From Anaeromyces robustus (taxonomy: Eukaryota > Neocallimastigomycota > Neocallimastigomycetes > Neocallimastigales > Neocallimastigaceae), in NCBI GenBank assembly GCA_002104895.1, contig MCFG01000368.1:1-35000 (forward strand): a stretch of DNA of 35,000 bases. The letters are read 5' to 3'. The notes under the pieces are model-generated. The model did no database searches. It was not told the origin of the DNA and saw only the letters and a list, made by a program, of their open reading frames with translations. Both the position numbers and the translations under genes were made by a program. Below are positions 1 through 9,788 of this stretch, in pieces (the stretch's first letter is position 1; each line of letters opens with the position of its first letter).

Positions 1-544
1 TTAATAAAATATATTAATTCTAATAAAACCTTATATATTACATGTAATAATAAAATATTATATTACATAAGAATTAATATATGAATGAAAATATTATTTT
101 GTATCTATATAAATAATCTAACAATATATCATAAGTAATAAATTAATTAAAAATATATTATATATATTATTTATATATTATTACTCATATATTTATAAAT
201 TTTAATAATTATAAATATTTATCATAAATTACAATTATTACAAATATTATGTATTATATTTGCAATATATAGTTTATATATATTAAATTGTTATTATATA
301 TTATTTTAAAAATTTTATTAATTATTTTCCTCTTTTTTCATAAGATCATAACATTTTAAATAATAATTAGTTAATTATTATTTAATAAAAGGATTAATTG
401 TAGAAAGAAAAAAGAATATGTATATTAAAAATTATTTAATAACTATAATAATTATAATTATATAAATTTAAAGTTTTAATATACTATCATATTTTTTATC
501 TTTTTTTAAATATTTAAAATTTTTAATTAAATAAATAAAAATAA

Positions 545-583
<39 letters not shown>

Positions 584-612
584 AAATATAAATAAATAAA
601 CAATAAAAATAA

Positions 613-647
<35 letters not shown>

Positions 648-1322
648 AAATATAAATAAATAAACAATAAATAGAATAAATAAATAAACTTAATAAATAA
701 ATATAAATAAATAAACAAATAAATAAAATAAATTAATGAATGAATAAATAAAAATTTATCATTATTTAATAAATAAAATGTGGAAAATTAAAAAGAGTAT
801 AAAATGAACATTTTTTCACTTCTTTTTTTTTTTTTTCTTTTTATTTTTTATTTATTTATTATGTATATTTAACTTTAGATTTTAACAAATCAATCAATAA
901 TTTATTTAATTAAACTATCTTATTTCGATGATAAATATAAACAATTAATTATTAAGAAATAAAAAAAAAAAATAAAAATAAAATATTATAAATATTTTTT
1001 TATTTAAAAACATTTTTTATTTCTAAATATATTTATATATAATAGTTTATAATATTTAATATTATATATATACCATGAAAACAATATAAATTATATATTG
1101 AATAATATACACAATAATATAAAATAAAATTTTTTGTAGATAATTTATAAAATAATTATTTATTTTTAGAGTAAATATTAAAACAGGTATATCATTAATA
1201 AAAATTTAAAATTAATTTATTCACTTTTATACCAAAAACACTTCATAATAATAAAGATAATATAATAATATAATATAATAATAGAAATTAAATTTACTAT
1301 CATAATTTACTTTAATAATAAA
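1..1322. other. AT-rich spacer, no gene seen
   Basis: This stretch is almost pure A/T with no codon-like structure in any frame. It holds the AAAT microsatellite at about 530-760 and many short A/T homopolymer runs. The last 100 bases or so are presumably the promoter and 5' UTR of the Ecl1-like gene, but I see no distinctive regulatory motif. Confidence 0.7.
530..760. repeat. AAAT microsatellite
   Basis: Tetranucleotide AAAT/AAATA repeats with a few interruptions (AAAAATAT, AACA). The block with AAACAATAAA appears twice, so part of the tract was duplicated. A tyrosine/phenylalanine/leucine-rich reading frame on the minus strand is only a translation of the repeat. Confidence 0.9.
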
Positions 1323-2043
1323 ATGGATTTCTTTTTAAATTGGTGTATAAATTGCGGCAAATGTAGTGAAGTATGTATTATATATTATATATTACGAGTA
1401 TAAATTAAAATATTATATCTATTTGATATTAATACAAATATATGTTTTTTTTAAAATATTTTTATTATAGTATTTATACTGCTGTAATGAATGCCGTATA
1501 AATGACTTAAAAAGAAATAAAGCTTCTTGTATAAATGATAATAATTATACCCTAGAATTTAAAAATAGAAAGCATTGTCATTCCAATAGCTATTATAATA
1601 CTAAACATGTAAAAAATACTAACATGAGTCCAGTATCACCTTTATTGAAGATAAATATACCAAATCAAACTGCTGATAATTCAAATAATAGTTTTAGAAG
1701 TTCTTCAAGTACAAGTAGTTCCAGTAGTGATTTATCTAATATGGCTAATTCTACAAACAAAACAAATATTCCATCAAATCCAATGTCATTATCTATTTAT
1801 TCATCGCCACCAAAGGAAGGTAAATCCCAAAGGCCACGTTATTATGTACAAACTTTCCATGATCAAGAAACTAATAATCAAAATAAGCAAATATTGACAC
1901 CATTAAGTGAAAAAGATAGTATGGAATGTGATAATGTAACTAATGCTATTTTCCCTCCATCTCAAATGTCATCGTCATTAGAAGTAAATGAAAATTCTAG
2001 TCATTGGTATTGGTCAAGTAGTGATGATGAAGATGACGATTAA
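1323..2043 (+). CDS. Ecl1-family zinc-binding protein (two exons)
   Basis: Exon 1 is 1323-1370 (16 codons). The intron is 1371-1470 (GTATGT donor, TTATAG acceptor, 100 nt). Exon 2 is 1471-2043. The joined product is 206 residues. The N-terminus has Cys at 8, 11, 14, 20, 21 and 24 in the arrangement WCINCGK-x4-LYCCNECR, which matches the fungal Ecl1 family (extender of chronological lifespan proteins that bind zinc). The remainder is Ser/Asn-rich and probably disordered, ending in an acidic tail HWYWSSSDDEDDD. In Schizosaccharomyces the family responds to nutrient and metal limitation; that role here is inferred. The ATG at 1624 is internal: codons run open upstream to the acceptor, and only the spliced model restores the cysteine motif. 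The intron splits that motif after residue 16. Confidence 0.82.
1371..1470 (+). other. Spliceosomal intron in the Ecl1-like gene
   Basis: A GTATGT donor directly follows codon 16 (GAA), and a T-rich stretch ends in TTATAG. Removing these 100 bases joins two halves of one cysteine motif in frame. Retaining the intron gives in-frame stops. This is the only intron I can support in an intact gene of this window. Confidence 0.85.
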
Positions 2044-2191
2044 GTAATACATGTTTTACAATTGGGTTTATAATAATTCATTTAATTAATAGAAAGAAAT
2101 ATATAATACTTATTATCATAATAAATACATAATAACTGATATGGATATGAATAAATAAATATTATATTTTCGTAAAAATAGAAATTTAACA

Positions 2192-2290
2192 AAAAATACT
2201 TGAAAGTTATTAATTTCAAGTATTTTTATGAAAAGATAAGGAAATAATAAATATGAAAATATAAGTAATATTTAAATATTCTTATCTTTT
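2192..2290. terminator. Two inverted repeats after the Ecl1-like gene
   Basis: A perfect 14-bp stem (AAAAATACTTGAAA and its complement, 2192-2205 and 2214-2227) encloses an 8-nt loop. It is followed by 10-bp arms AAAAGATAAG (2231-2240) and CTTATCTTTT (2281-2290) around about 40 nt. They lie 150-250 bp after the stop codon. They could be 3' UTR or 3'-end structures, but in such AT-rich DNA a transposon relic is also possible. Confidence 0.4.
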
Positions 2291-2729
2291 TAATTTGTTA
2301 AATAATGTAAATAAAGTACATTACTTTTTGGGCTTTTTTTTTTTCTTCTTTTCTTTATTTTTTATTAAAATAATTTAAATACCCATAAAATATAGTATTG
2401 GTAGTTAATACAATATAAATAATTGAAAAAAAAAAAAAAAAAAGAAAACAAAATTAGAAAATGATAATAAGGATGAGATTTTTACAAGAATGAGATGAAA
2501 AGAGGGAATATTTGATTTAGAAGATTATTAATAAAAAAGAAATATATAAATATTATAACTTGTTTATAATATTTCATTATATAATTTCAAAACATATATA
2601 AATATATATAATATATATATATTTTTTTTTTCAAATTATTTTTTATACTTTAATATCAATATTTTTATTTTCATATTTCTTATATGTAATTAGATTTATT
2701 ATAATAATGATAAAAAACAAAAAACAACA

Positions 2730-2782
<53 letters not shown>

Positions 2783-3765
2783 AAACCTTAATATAAATAA
2801 ATATTAATTTATTAATAAATAAAAAAATAATAAAAAATATATATTATTTCTTATTTTTTTTTATTGTTGTTATTATTGTTAATTGTGTCATATCAAATAA
2901 TTATTTATTTAGATATTTATATTAATAATTTATATATAAATGTTTTTATAATATTACATATTTATATTTACTATAGTGTTGTTAGATAAAATTATATATT
3001 TTTATTCACTATAGTGTTGGTATTTAACAAAACATATAGTATGATTTTTTTTTTTTTTACTTTATTTTTTTAAACTAATAAAATTTTTTAATTAAAATTT
3101 AAAGATAGAAATATTAATTTTGATAATTATTATTACAATAGATAATTAATTATAACTTTTTTTTTTTTCTTTCTTTTTTAAGATTAATTATTTATTTCTT
3201 ATATTAAATCAAAAGTTGTTTAATAGTAGTATAAATTTTTTCTTTCGTATATATAAATCTTTTTTTTTTTTATTTTTATTAATTTCAATATCACATTATA
3301 TTGTAAATGAATATATACAATATTTAAAAAAGTGGCAAAGCATTCTAAAAAATTTATAAAAAAAACCATAAAAATTTTTTATTATATTATATAATAAAGT
3401 TCTTATCCTATCCTTTATTTATAAAATAAAATCATGATATTTTATTTAAGTTTTATTATATTATAAAGTTAATAATAATTATTGTGATATAATCACGTGA
3501 AATATTATATATATATGTATTTTTTTATTATTTTCAATAACTAATAATTTTTCATATTATAATTAGAAATTATAAAATACAATTAATAATATATTAATAA
3601 TTAATATTATTGTAATATAATTAGAAAAATTTTTTATTTTTAATACTATGAAAAAGACAATATAATTAATTTTTTTATAAAGTTCTATGATATAAAAGTA
3701 TTTTTTAGTATTATTAGTGATAGTATTATATATTTATTAGAAGATAACAAAAACATTTTAATGCG
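2291..3765. other. AT-rich spacer, no gene seen
   Basis: No coding frame of substance. It includes an A-rich run with AAAAAAAAAG units around 2726-2783 and the motif ACTATAGTGTTG twice (around 2972 and 3010). Nothing else is recognisable. Confidence 0.6.
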
Positions 3766-4144
3766 TTATAATTAACAATTTACAATATATATTATATATA
3801 TTATATATATTATGTATTTAATGATAATAGTTATTATTTTTATAATTATTAAATGATATAATGATATAATTCATACGAAAATCTTTTAACAAATAGTGAC
3901 CTAAATATATTACTAAAAAATGGACTTAGCATCAATCATTTTTTTTTTTTTTTTTTGAGGTGTAATAATTAACAATTATACAAATATATATTATATATAT
4001 TACATATATTATATTTATAATGATAATAGTTATTATTTTTATAATTTTTTTATATTTATTTTTGTTAATTAATACGAAAATCTTTTAATAAATAGTGTCT
4101 TAAATATATTACTAATAAATTGACTTAGCATCAATCATTTTTTA
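3766..4144. repeat. Tandem duplication, about 180-bp unit
   Basis: Two diverged direct copies, about 3766-3946 and 3962-4144. Shared landmarks in order are AATTAACAATT, AATGATAATAGTTATTAT, ACGAAAATCTTTTAA, AAATAGTG, TAAATATATTACTAA and GACTTAGCATCAATCATTTTT. No reading frame is conserved between the copies. Confidence 0.85.
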
Positions 4145-4203
4145 CAAGGGGTTATATATTATTAATTTTTTTTTTTCATTATTAATGAAGATCATATTTA
4201 ATT

Positions 4204-4205
4204 AA

Positions 4206-4292
<87 letters not shown>

Positions 4293-4297
4293 ATTAA

Positions 4298-4368
<71 letters not shown>

Positions 4369-4391
4369 AATAAAATAAAATAAAATAAAAA
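4204..4391. repeat. AAAT microsatellite upstream of the I9 gene
   Basis: About 40 copies of AAAT (one ATTAAT interruption near 4292), changing to AAAAT near 4366. It ends only about 55 bp before the ATG of the inhibitor gene, so it lies where promoter and 5' UTR should be. Confidence 0.93.
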
Positions 4392-4445
4392 ATTTAACAA
4401 GATTAAAAAAAATTTTTATAATTATATAAAATTTTGAAGCTGAAA

Positions 4446-4712
4446 ATGTTTGGAATACCACAAGAGAAAACAAAGGGTCCAAGTTATAGTCCTACAACTT
4501 TAATTATTTATGTATCTGGTGAAAATGGAAAAGAACCTTTAAAAAGAACTATTGAAGAATATAAAGCTGAAATATTATATGACTATCAAAATTTTAATTC
4601 TATAGCCGTTAAAATTCCTTCTGATAAAACCATAGAGGAATCAATAGAATATTTTGAAAATGTCGAAGGTGTTATTATGGTCAATAGAGATCAAATTAAT
4701 CAACTTTGCTGA
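4446..4712 (+). CDS. Pbi2-like I9 protease inhibitor (subtilisin-propeptide fold)
   Basis: An 88-residue cytosol-type protein without signal peptide or membrane segment. Order of features: a short leader, beta strand TTLIIYVSGENG (about 18-29), a helix LKRTIEEYKAEI, strand YDYQNFNSIAVKIPS (about 45-59), helix IEESIEYFENVEGV and final strand IMVNRDQ. This is the I9 inhibitor/subtilisin-propeptide pattern. The size resembles yeast Pbi2, about 75 residues, which inhibits vacuolar proteinase B. No protease domain follows, so this is a free-standing inhibitor rather than a zymogen propeptide. The ATG at 4446 is the first ATG in frame; extension to a TTG at 4434 is unlikely in a fungus. The target protease is not in the window. 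Confidence 0.75.
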   Translation: MFGIPQEKTKGPSYSPTTLIIYVSGENGKEPLKRTIEEYKAEILYDYQNFNSIAVKIPSDKTIEESIEYFENVEGVIMVNRDQINQLC

Positions 4713-5387
4713 AGAAAATAAAAGCTTATTTTTAATGTACTTCAATATAAAATATTATTAACAATAATATTAAAAATGAAAAAAAAAATATAATAAAAAA
4801 TATAAAAGTAATAATTATAATTATAATTTTAAATGTATTCTAAATTATGTAGAATATTAAAAATAAATATTTAATATTTTAATGAATAAATTCATTAAAC
4901 CATTAAGTATTTAGAGGGATTTCCTTATCATCTTTTTTTTTTATTTTTTTTTACAAATGGTAATTTCAGTTAATAATATATAATTAAAATAATAATTTAA
5001 TAATGTATTTTTAATATGTAATATTATTTATTGTAAATCATTTCAATTAAAAAAACGTTTATGCAAATAATAAAAAAGTGGATATTAAGATAAAATAATG
5101 TTTCATATTGTAATGTATTATACATCATTTTTTTATTTTATATAAATATAATAAAACTTTATTCCATTATTAACATAGTATTGATAATTTTACTATATTT
5201 ATTGTAGATAGGAATAATTATGTATAAAATAAGTATTTTTATTTTAGTTTTGGTATTATATATATGATAAAAATTATAATTAAAAAATAGATTAATAAAT
5301 AAAATTGCCTTTTCTATTTCATAAATATATATATATATATACTAATAATTTATGAGAGTTATTAATAATAATTGTGAAGATAGAGTT
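4713..5387. other. AT-rich spacer with hsp20-type 3' flank at its end
   Basis: No gene is seen. From about 5240 on, the sequence resembles the 3' flanks of the hsp20 genes (ATATATATGATAAAAA, GATTAATAAATAAA, TTAATAATAATTGTGAAGATAGA), so the right end belongs to the decayed hsp20 copy that follows. Confidence 0.6.
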
Positions 5388-5627
5388 TTAATATATAATA
5401 AATTAATTCATAGTGAAATAACGAAAAATAAATAGATTCTTCATTAAAATCCATTTTAATTTGAACTTTTGTCATTCCTGATAAATCAGCATGAAAAAAT
5501 ATAATAATTATTTCATCTTCACTAAGATTAATATTTAAAGTAATATCAGCTAATTTGAAAGACGATGGCCATGATGATATTAATATATTATTTAGACCGA
5601 AGACATCTAAAAAAATTTATATTATAA
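5388..5627 (-). pseudogene. Decayed ninth hsp20 copy with internal deletions
   Basis: Read on the minus strand, the block holds an LDVF-like piece of the N-terminus. It jumps to FKLADITLNINLSEDE and HADLSGMTKVQIKMDFNEE, then directly to ESIY and a 3' UTR like those of the intact genes. Relative to the functional copies it lacks the His/Arg-rich N-terminal region. It also lacks the strand following LNED and everything from the acidic insertion to the C-terminus. No ATG is in frame and a stop codon lies just upstream. It keeps its 3' flank (TTCGTTATTTCACTATG...). It is an old deleted relic, transcribed if at all without a functional product. Confidence 0.88.
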
Positions 5628-6232
5628 AATAATAATAAAGTAATAAAAAAATATTTACATATATTATGAATTCAGTTATAGGATAAAAAAAATTAATATA
5701 ATCTTAATATGAATTATCTTAAAATAAATAAATAAAATTGTAAAAAAAAGAAAAAAATATATATTAAACAAACAAAATTGAAAAAAATTAAAAAAAAAAA
5801 AAAAAAATTATATAATATAAAATAATAAAAAAATAAATTTATAATAAACACAAAATTATGAAATATAAAAAAAGCAAAACATATAAAACAAAACACACAT
5901 TTTTAATTTTATTTATATTTTTAATTTTTTTTTATTTTGACATTTAAAACTTTATTATTCAATTTATATTATATTACATTTATATATATGATAATTTTAA
6001 ATAAAAAATAAATTAATGTTTAAATAAAAAATAAATTAATGTTTAAAAAATTAATAAGTATGATTGTTTTTCTATTCTAAACATTTTATAATATATGTAT
6101 TATATACTAATAATTTAATGATAATTAATAATAATTAATTATTATGAAGATAGAATTTTAATAAATAATAAATTAATGCATAGTGAGATAAAGAAGAATA
6201 AATGGTATAATATAATTTCATGAAATTAAAAT
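5628..6232. other. Spacer 3' of hsp20 gene 1
   Basis: AT-rich. It contains a 23-bp direct duplication (AAATAAAAAATAAATTAATG-type unit, about 6000-6045). It also has the conserved hsp20 3' flank with TAATTAATAATAATTAATTA and GAAGATAGAATTTTAA at about 6120-6160. A weak match to a dispersed repeat (AGTTATAGGAT...) lies at about 5670. No gene. Confidence 0.6.
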
Positions 6233-6934
6233 TTATTGAATTTGAATACAACGATTTTGAAGTTTAAGAGTTTCAATTTTATTGATAACAACTTCTAAAA
6301 CTCCATTTTCCATTTTAGCTTGAATTCCATCAAGATTAGCATCTTCTGGTAAAGTGAAAGATCTTGAAAATTTACCATAACTACATTCAATCATACTATA
6401 TTTTCTATTTTCATTATTCTTCTTATTTTCTTCAGTAGTAGAAGTAGTAGTATTTTCTTCTTCAGTTTCCATCTTTTCAGATTCTTCAGTATTTCCTTCG
6501 TCTTTTTCTTCTTCTTTTCCTTTTTCTTGTTTTTCTTCGTTTTGTTCTTTTTCTTCATTATTATCATAAATAGATTCTCTTTCACCTGAAATAGTTAAAA
6601 TTCTATCTTCATTAAGTTCCATTTTAACTTGATCTTTTGTCATTCCTGGTAAATCAGCATGAATATAATAATTCTTTTCATCTTCACTAAGATTAATATT
6701 TGGAGTATAATCAACTAATTTGAAAAGACTATTTTCTTCATCTTTACAATCATTGATAACATTACATAATTGTCTTTCTAATGATCTGTAAGGATTTCTT
6801 CTTCTATTTAAGGCATGACGATGACCATGTTGATGTCTTAATGGATGATGAAAACTAAAGAAATCATCATCATTAAGAACATCAAATAAAGTGTTTTCAA
6901 ATGGACGACGTTGTTCGTATAAGTATAAAGTCAT
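6233..6934 (-). CDS. Small heat-shock protein Hsp20, copy 1
   Basis: 233 residues and the longest copy. The N-terminus (1-70) is His/Arg-rich (HHPLRHQHGHRHALNRRR). The alpha-crystallin domain starts near residue 74 with VDYTPNINLSEDEKNYYIHADLPG and reaches ILTISGERES. It is interrupted at about 124-177 by an acidic Glu/Lys/Thr-rich insertion, then resumes with YSMIECSYGKFSRSFTLPED and the family motif ENGVLEVVINK. The tail ends CIQIQ, an IxI-type motif used by small heat-shock proteins to dock between dimers. It is an ATP-independent holdase, probably cytosolic since no targeting signal is seen. Its insertion is four residues longer than in most copies (EEEKDEGN). It shares LNDDD and QLCNVIN only with its divergent partner, copy 2. 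The start is the single ATG after a leader with TAAACGAAATAAAC-type sequence (A-side leader). Confidence 0.95.
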   Translation of the reverse strand: MTLYLYEQRRPFENTLFDVLNDDDFFSFHHPLRHQHGHRHALNRRRNPYRSLERQLCNVINDCKDEENSLFKLVDYTPNINLSEDEKNYYIHADLPGMTKDQVKMELNEDRILTISGERESIYDNNEEKEQNEEKQEKGKEEEKDEGNTEESEKMETEEENTTTSTTEENKKNNENRKYSMIECSYGKFSRSFTLPEDANLDGIQAKMENGVLEVVINKIETLKLQNRCIQIQ

Positions 6935-7731
6935 TTTTTAATATTTTTTCTTGTGTGATTTATTGTTTAATAAACGAAATAAACTTTTTTTATTTGTTAT
7001 TTTTACTTTTAATATATATTATATTTTCTTATATTGTTTTATTGTAATTAATTAATATATAAAATATTAATAAAAAATGTTGAAATAAAAAAATTTTTTT
7101 TCATGTTTTTTAATTATATTTATACTAAAATTTCACCAAAATAAATATATATATATTTTATAAATAATTAATAATGATTAAGCAAAAAAAGACAAAAAGA
7201 ATATTCATTAATAATTTAATATTAAATATATTATTAATAACTTTATTTAGTATTAAAATTTATCTATATAAAAAAATATTTATAAAAATATTTATTAATA
7301 ATTAAAATAATGTAAATTAATGTAGAATGTAATACGTAAGTATAGAATAATGTAGAATAATGTAGAAAATTCAAGAAGATAATAGTTGGTTGTAGTACAG
7401 GAAAAAGAAAAAAAAATTTTAAAAATTTACCAAGATTTTTGTACTATAAATTATTAATACATTTAAATCCAATATAATTTTATTTCTAAAGCATAGTAAT
7501 ACATAAGGTATTTTATATTTTGAAAAAAAAAAAAAAAATATAAAAAGACTGAAAAAAGTTTTGAAATTTTTTATTTTCATTTTTTATTTTCAATAAATAA
7601 TATTAATATCTTATATATTAATTAAAACAAACAAACAAACAAAAACAAAAACAAATACATAATATTAATTAAAATTATATACATTTAATAGTTTTTAAAA
7701 ACAAACAAAAAAAAAAAAAATTATATTCAAA
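6935..7731. promoter_or_regulatory. Bidirectional heat-shock promoter of hsp20 pair 1/2
   Basis: This 797-bp interval separates two divergent hsp20 genes. Moving right: a leftward TATA candidate (TATTTATA on +, 7117-7124), a GAATATTC two-module site (7199-7206), and the main heat-shock element array (7325-7377). Next come a conserved block GTTGGTTGTAGTACAGG (about 7385-7401), a rightward TATAAAAAG (7539-7547), and an A/C-rich leader before the ATG at 7732. The same order recurs in all four pairs, inverted in the last two. Confidence 0.85.
7325..7377 (+). promoter_or_regulatory. Heat-shock element array, step type plus perfect core
   Basis: GAA modules start at 7325, 7345, 7355 and 7365, followed by TTC at 7370 and GAA at 7375. 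All are in 5-bp phase. The right end, GAAaaTTCaaGAA, is a perfect three-module heat-shock element. The GAAs 10 bp apart match the step-type arrangement known to bind yeast Hsf1. Of the four hsp20 promoters, only this one keeps the central TTC. Confidence 0.85.
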
Positions 7732-8421
7732 ATGAGTTTATACTTTTACGAACAACGTCGTCCATTTGAAAACACTTTATTTGATGTTCTTAATGATGAT
7801 GATTTCTTTAGTTTTCATCATCCATTAAGACATCAACATGGTCATCGTCATGCCTTAAACAGAACAAGAAATCCTTACAGATCATTAGAAAGACAATTAT
7901 GTAATGTTATCAATGATTGTAAAGATGAAGAAAATAGTCTTTTCAAATTAGTTGATTATACTCCAAATATTAATCTTAGTGAAGATGAAAAGAATTATTA
8001 TATTCATGCTGATTTACCAGGAATGACAAAAGATCAAGTTAAAATGGAACTTAATGAAGATAGAATTTTAACTATTTCAGGTGAAAGAGAATCTATTTAT
8101 GATAATAATGAAGAAAAAGAACAAAGAGAAGAAAAGCAAGAAAAGGGAAAAGAAGAAAATACTGAAGAATCTGAAAAGATGGAAACTGAAGAAGGAAATA
8201 CTACTACTAATACAACTACTGAAGAAAACAAGAAGAATAATGAAAATAGAAAATATAGTATGATAGAATGTAGTTATGGTAAATTTTCAAGATCTTTCAC
8301 TTTACCAGAAGATGCTAATCTTGATGGAATTCAAGCTAAAATGGAAAATGGAGTTTTAGAAGTTATTATCAATAAAATTGAAACTCCTAAACTTCAAAAT
8401 CGTTGTATTCAAATTCAATAA
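7732..8421 (+). CDS. Small heat-shock protein Hsp20, copy 2
   Basis: 229 residues. The His/Arg-rich N-terminus is HHPLRHQHGHRHALNRTR, with Thr at position 45 where other copies have Arg. The alpha-crystallin domain begins near 74. The acidic insertion is about 124-172, strands resume at YSMIECSYGKFSRSF, ENGVLEVIINK follows, and the tail is CIQIQ. It shares L20 and the CNVI residues (57-60) with copy 1 across the divergent promoter. Its insertion (EESEKMETEEGNTTTN) matches copies 3 and 6 instead. The gene uses the B-side leader with ACAAACAAAC repeats and the TATA box at 7539. The stop codon sits inside a 10-bp stem-loop (TTCAATAAAT, loop TTTA, ATTTATTGAA). Confidence 0.95.
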   Translation: MSLYFYEQRRPFENTLFDVLNDDDFFSFHHPLRHQHGHRHALNRTRNPYRSLERQLCNVINDCKDEENSLFKLVDYTPNINLSEDEKNYYIHADLPGMTKDQVKMELNEDRILTISGERESIYDNNEEKEQREEKQEKGKEENTEESEKMETEEGNTTTNTTTEENKKNNENRKYSMIECSYGKFSRSFTLPEDANLDGIQAKMENGVLEVIINKIETPKLQNRCIQIQ

Positions 8422-9664
8422 ATTTTAATTTATTGAAATTATAATATACCATTTATTCTTCGTTATCTCGCTATGCATATTAATTTATTTTTATTATTTA
8501 TTAAAATTCTATCTTCATAATAATTAATTATTATTAATTATAATTCCAAAAAATTCATTCTATAGAATAGAAATTATATTTATTTATTAATTTATTAATC
8601 TATTATAGTAGTTTTAGTTTTTATCTTATATATACATGTAAAATAATAATAAGAAATCAAATCAATAAAAAATAATAAAAAAAATAAAAAATAGCAAATA
8701 GAATAAAAAATTAATTTAAAAAATATAATTTTTGTCTTTAATAACTATATAATTTTTGTGTTAATTATTTGTTTTGTTTTATTTTTTTTACTTATACGAC
8801 TTAGTTGAGCATTTAATATTGAAAATTTTAAATTTTTAATATCAATATTAATTTATTAATTAATTACAGGTTTTTTATTATTAAAAAATATAATAATAAA
8901 TATGTTGTCTTTAATAACTATATAATTTTTGTGTTAATTCTTTGTTTTGTTTTATTTTATTTCTTTTTTTACTTCTACAACTTAGTTGAATATATAACAT
9001 TGAAAATCTTAAATTTTTAATATCAATATCATTTTATATTATAAAATATTACATTTTTTTTTTTTTTTTTTCAATTTCTTTTGTTCACTTCAAAATAAAA
9101 TCATATAATTTTTTTTTTCAATTTCTTTTGTTCACTTCAAAATAAATTCATATAATTAAAGTATTAGTTTTTTAATCAATATAGTAATTTTTTTTAATAT
9201 TCCAATATTAATTGGAATATTAAAATACATATCATAAATTTAAAAATATTTTTATATTACTTTTTTATTATTATATTATATATTTAATTATATTATATAT
9301 ATTATATATTTTTTTTATTTTTTTTTTATTTTCATTTATTTTTTGTTTATGATAAATTCACATTATAATTATGATAATATTTTGGTCAATAGAATAATCA
9401 ATATCATTTTTTTAATTATCCTATAACTGAATTCATATAATATATGAAAGGACAAAAAAAATTATAATTTTTACTTTTCTTTTTAATTTATTCAATATTT
9501 ATAATAATTTTAATTTTATTTTATTTTTTATTACTTATATATTTAAATATTTACTACATGAATGTATTATAAATATATGTATATTTTAAATTAATTTTTT
9601 TTTTATATACACACAATTCATACATTATCTTTCTTGAATTTAAATATTAAAATAATTAAACTAT
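8422..9664. other. Spacer 3' of hsp20 copy 2, built of repeats
   Basis: It begins with the conserved hsp20 3' flank (CTATCTTCATAATAATTAAT about 8508-8530). Two copies of dispersed repeat R1 follow. Then comes a 45-bp tandem duplication of CAATTTCTTTTGTTCACTTC (about 9070-9160) and a T/A-rich block whose inverse occurs near 10150 and 15500. No gene is seen. Confidence 0.65.
8725..9050 (+). repeat. Repeat R1, two direct copies
   Basis: Copies start near 8728 and 8903. Core order: TTGTCTTTAATAACTATATA, ATTTTTGTGTTAATT, TTTGTTTTGTTTTATTTT, ACTT-TAC-ACTTAGTTGA, and TTGAAAAT-TTAAATTTTTAA. The family recurs in every convergent hsp20 spacer and in reverse orientation before copies 3, 5 and 7. Confidence 0.85.
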
Positions 9665-9788
9665 ATGAATCATAAAAAAAAACAAATAATATAAAAAAAA
9701 AGATACTAAAAAAATTAAAAAAACCAGTTAAATATTATAGACAATAATGAATAATATTGGAAGGAAAAAAGTAGTATAACAATATGTA
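9665..9788 (+). repeat. Repeat R2, one copy
   Basis: Landmarks are ATGAATCATAAAAAAAA, GATACTAAAAAAATTAAAAA, GACAATAATGAATAATATTG, GAAGGAAAAAAGTAGTATAA and CAATATGTAAAAATAATA. The same block occurs at about 19977-20093 and 20522-20648, and inverted at about 15240-15395. It has no terminal inverted repeats or coding capacity that I can see. Confidence 0.8.

Noticed and set aside
8081-8263. Lys-rich out-of-frame ORFs of about 60 codons inside each hsp20 gene
   Set aside because: They arise from the GAA/AAG-rich acidic insertion read in another frame and mirror changes in the real protein.
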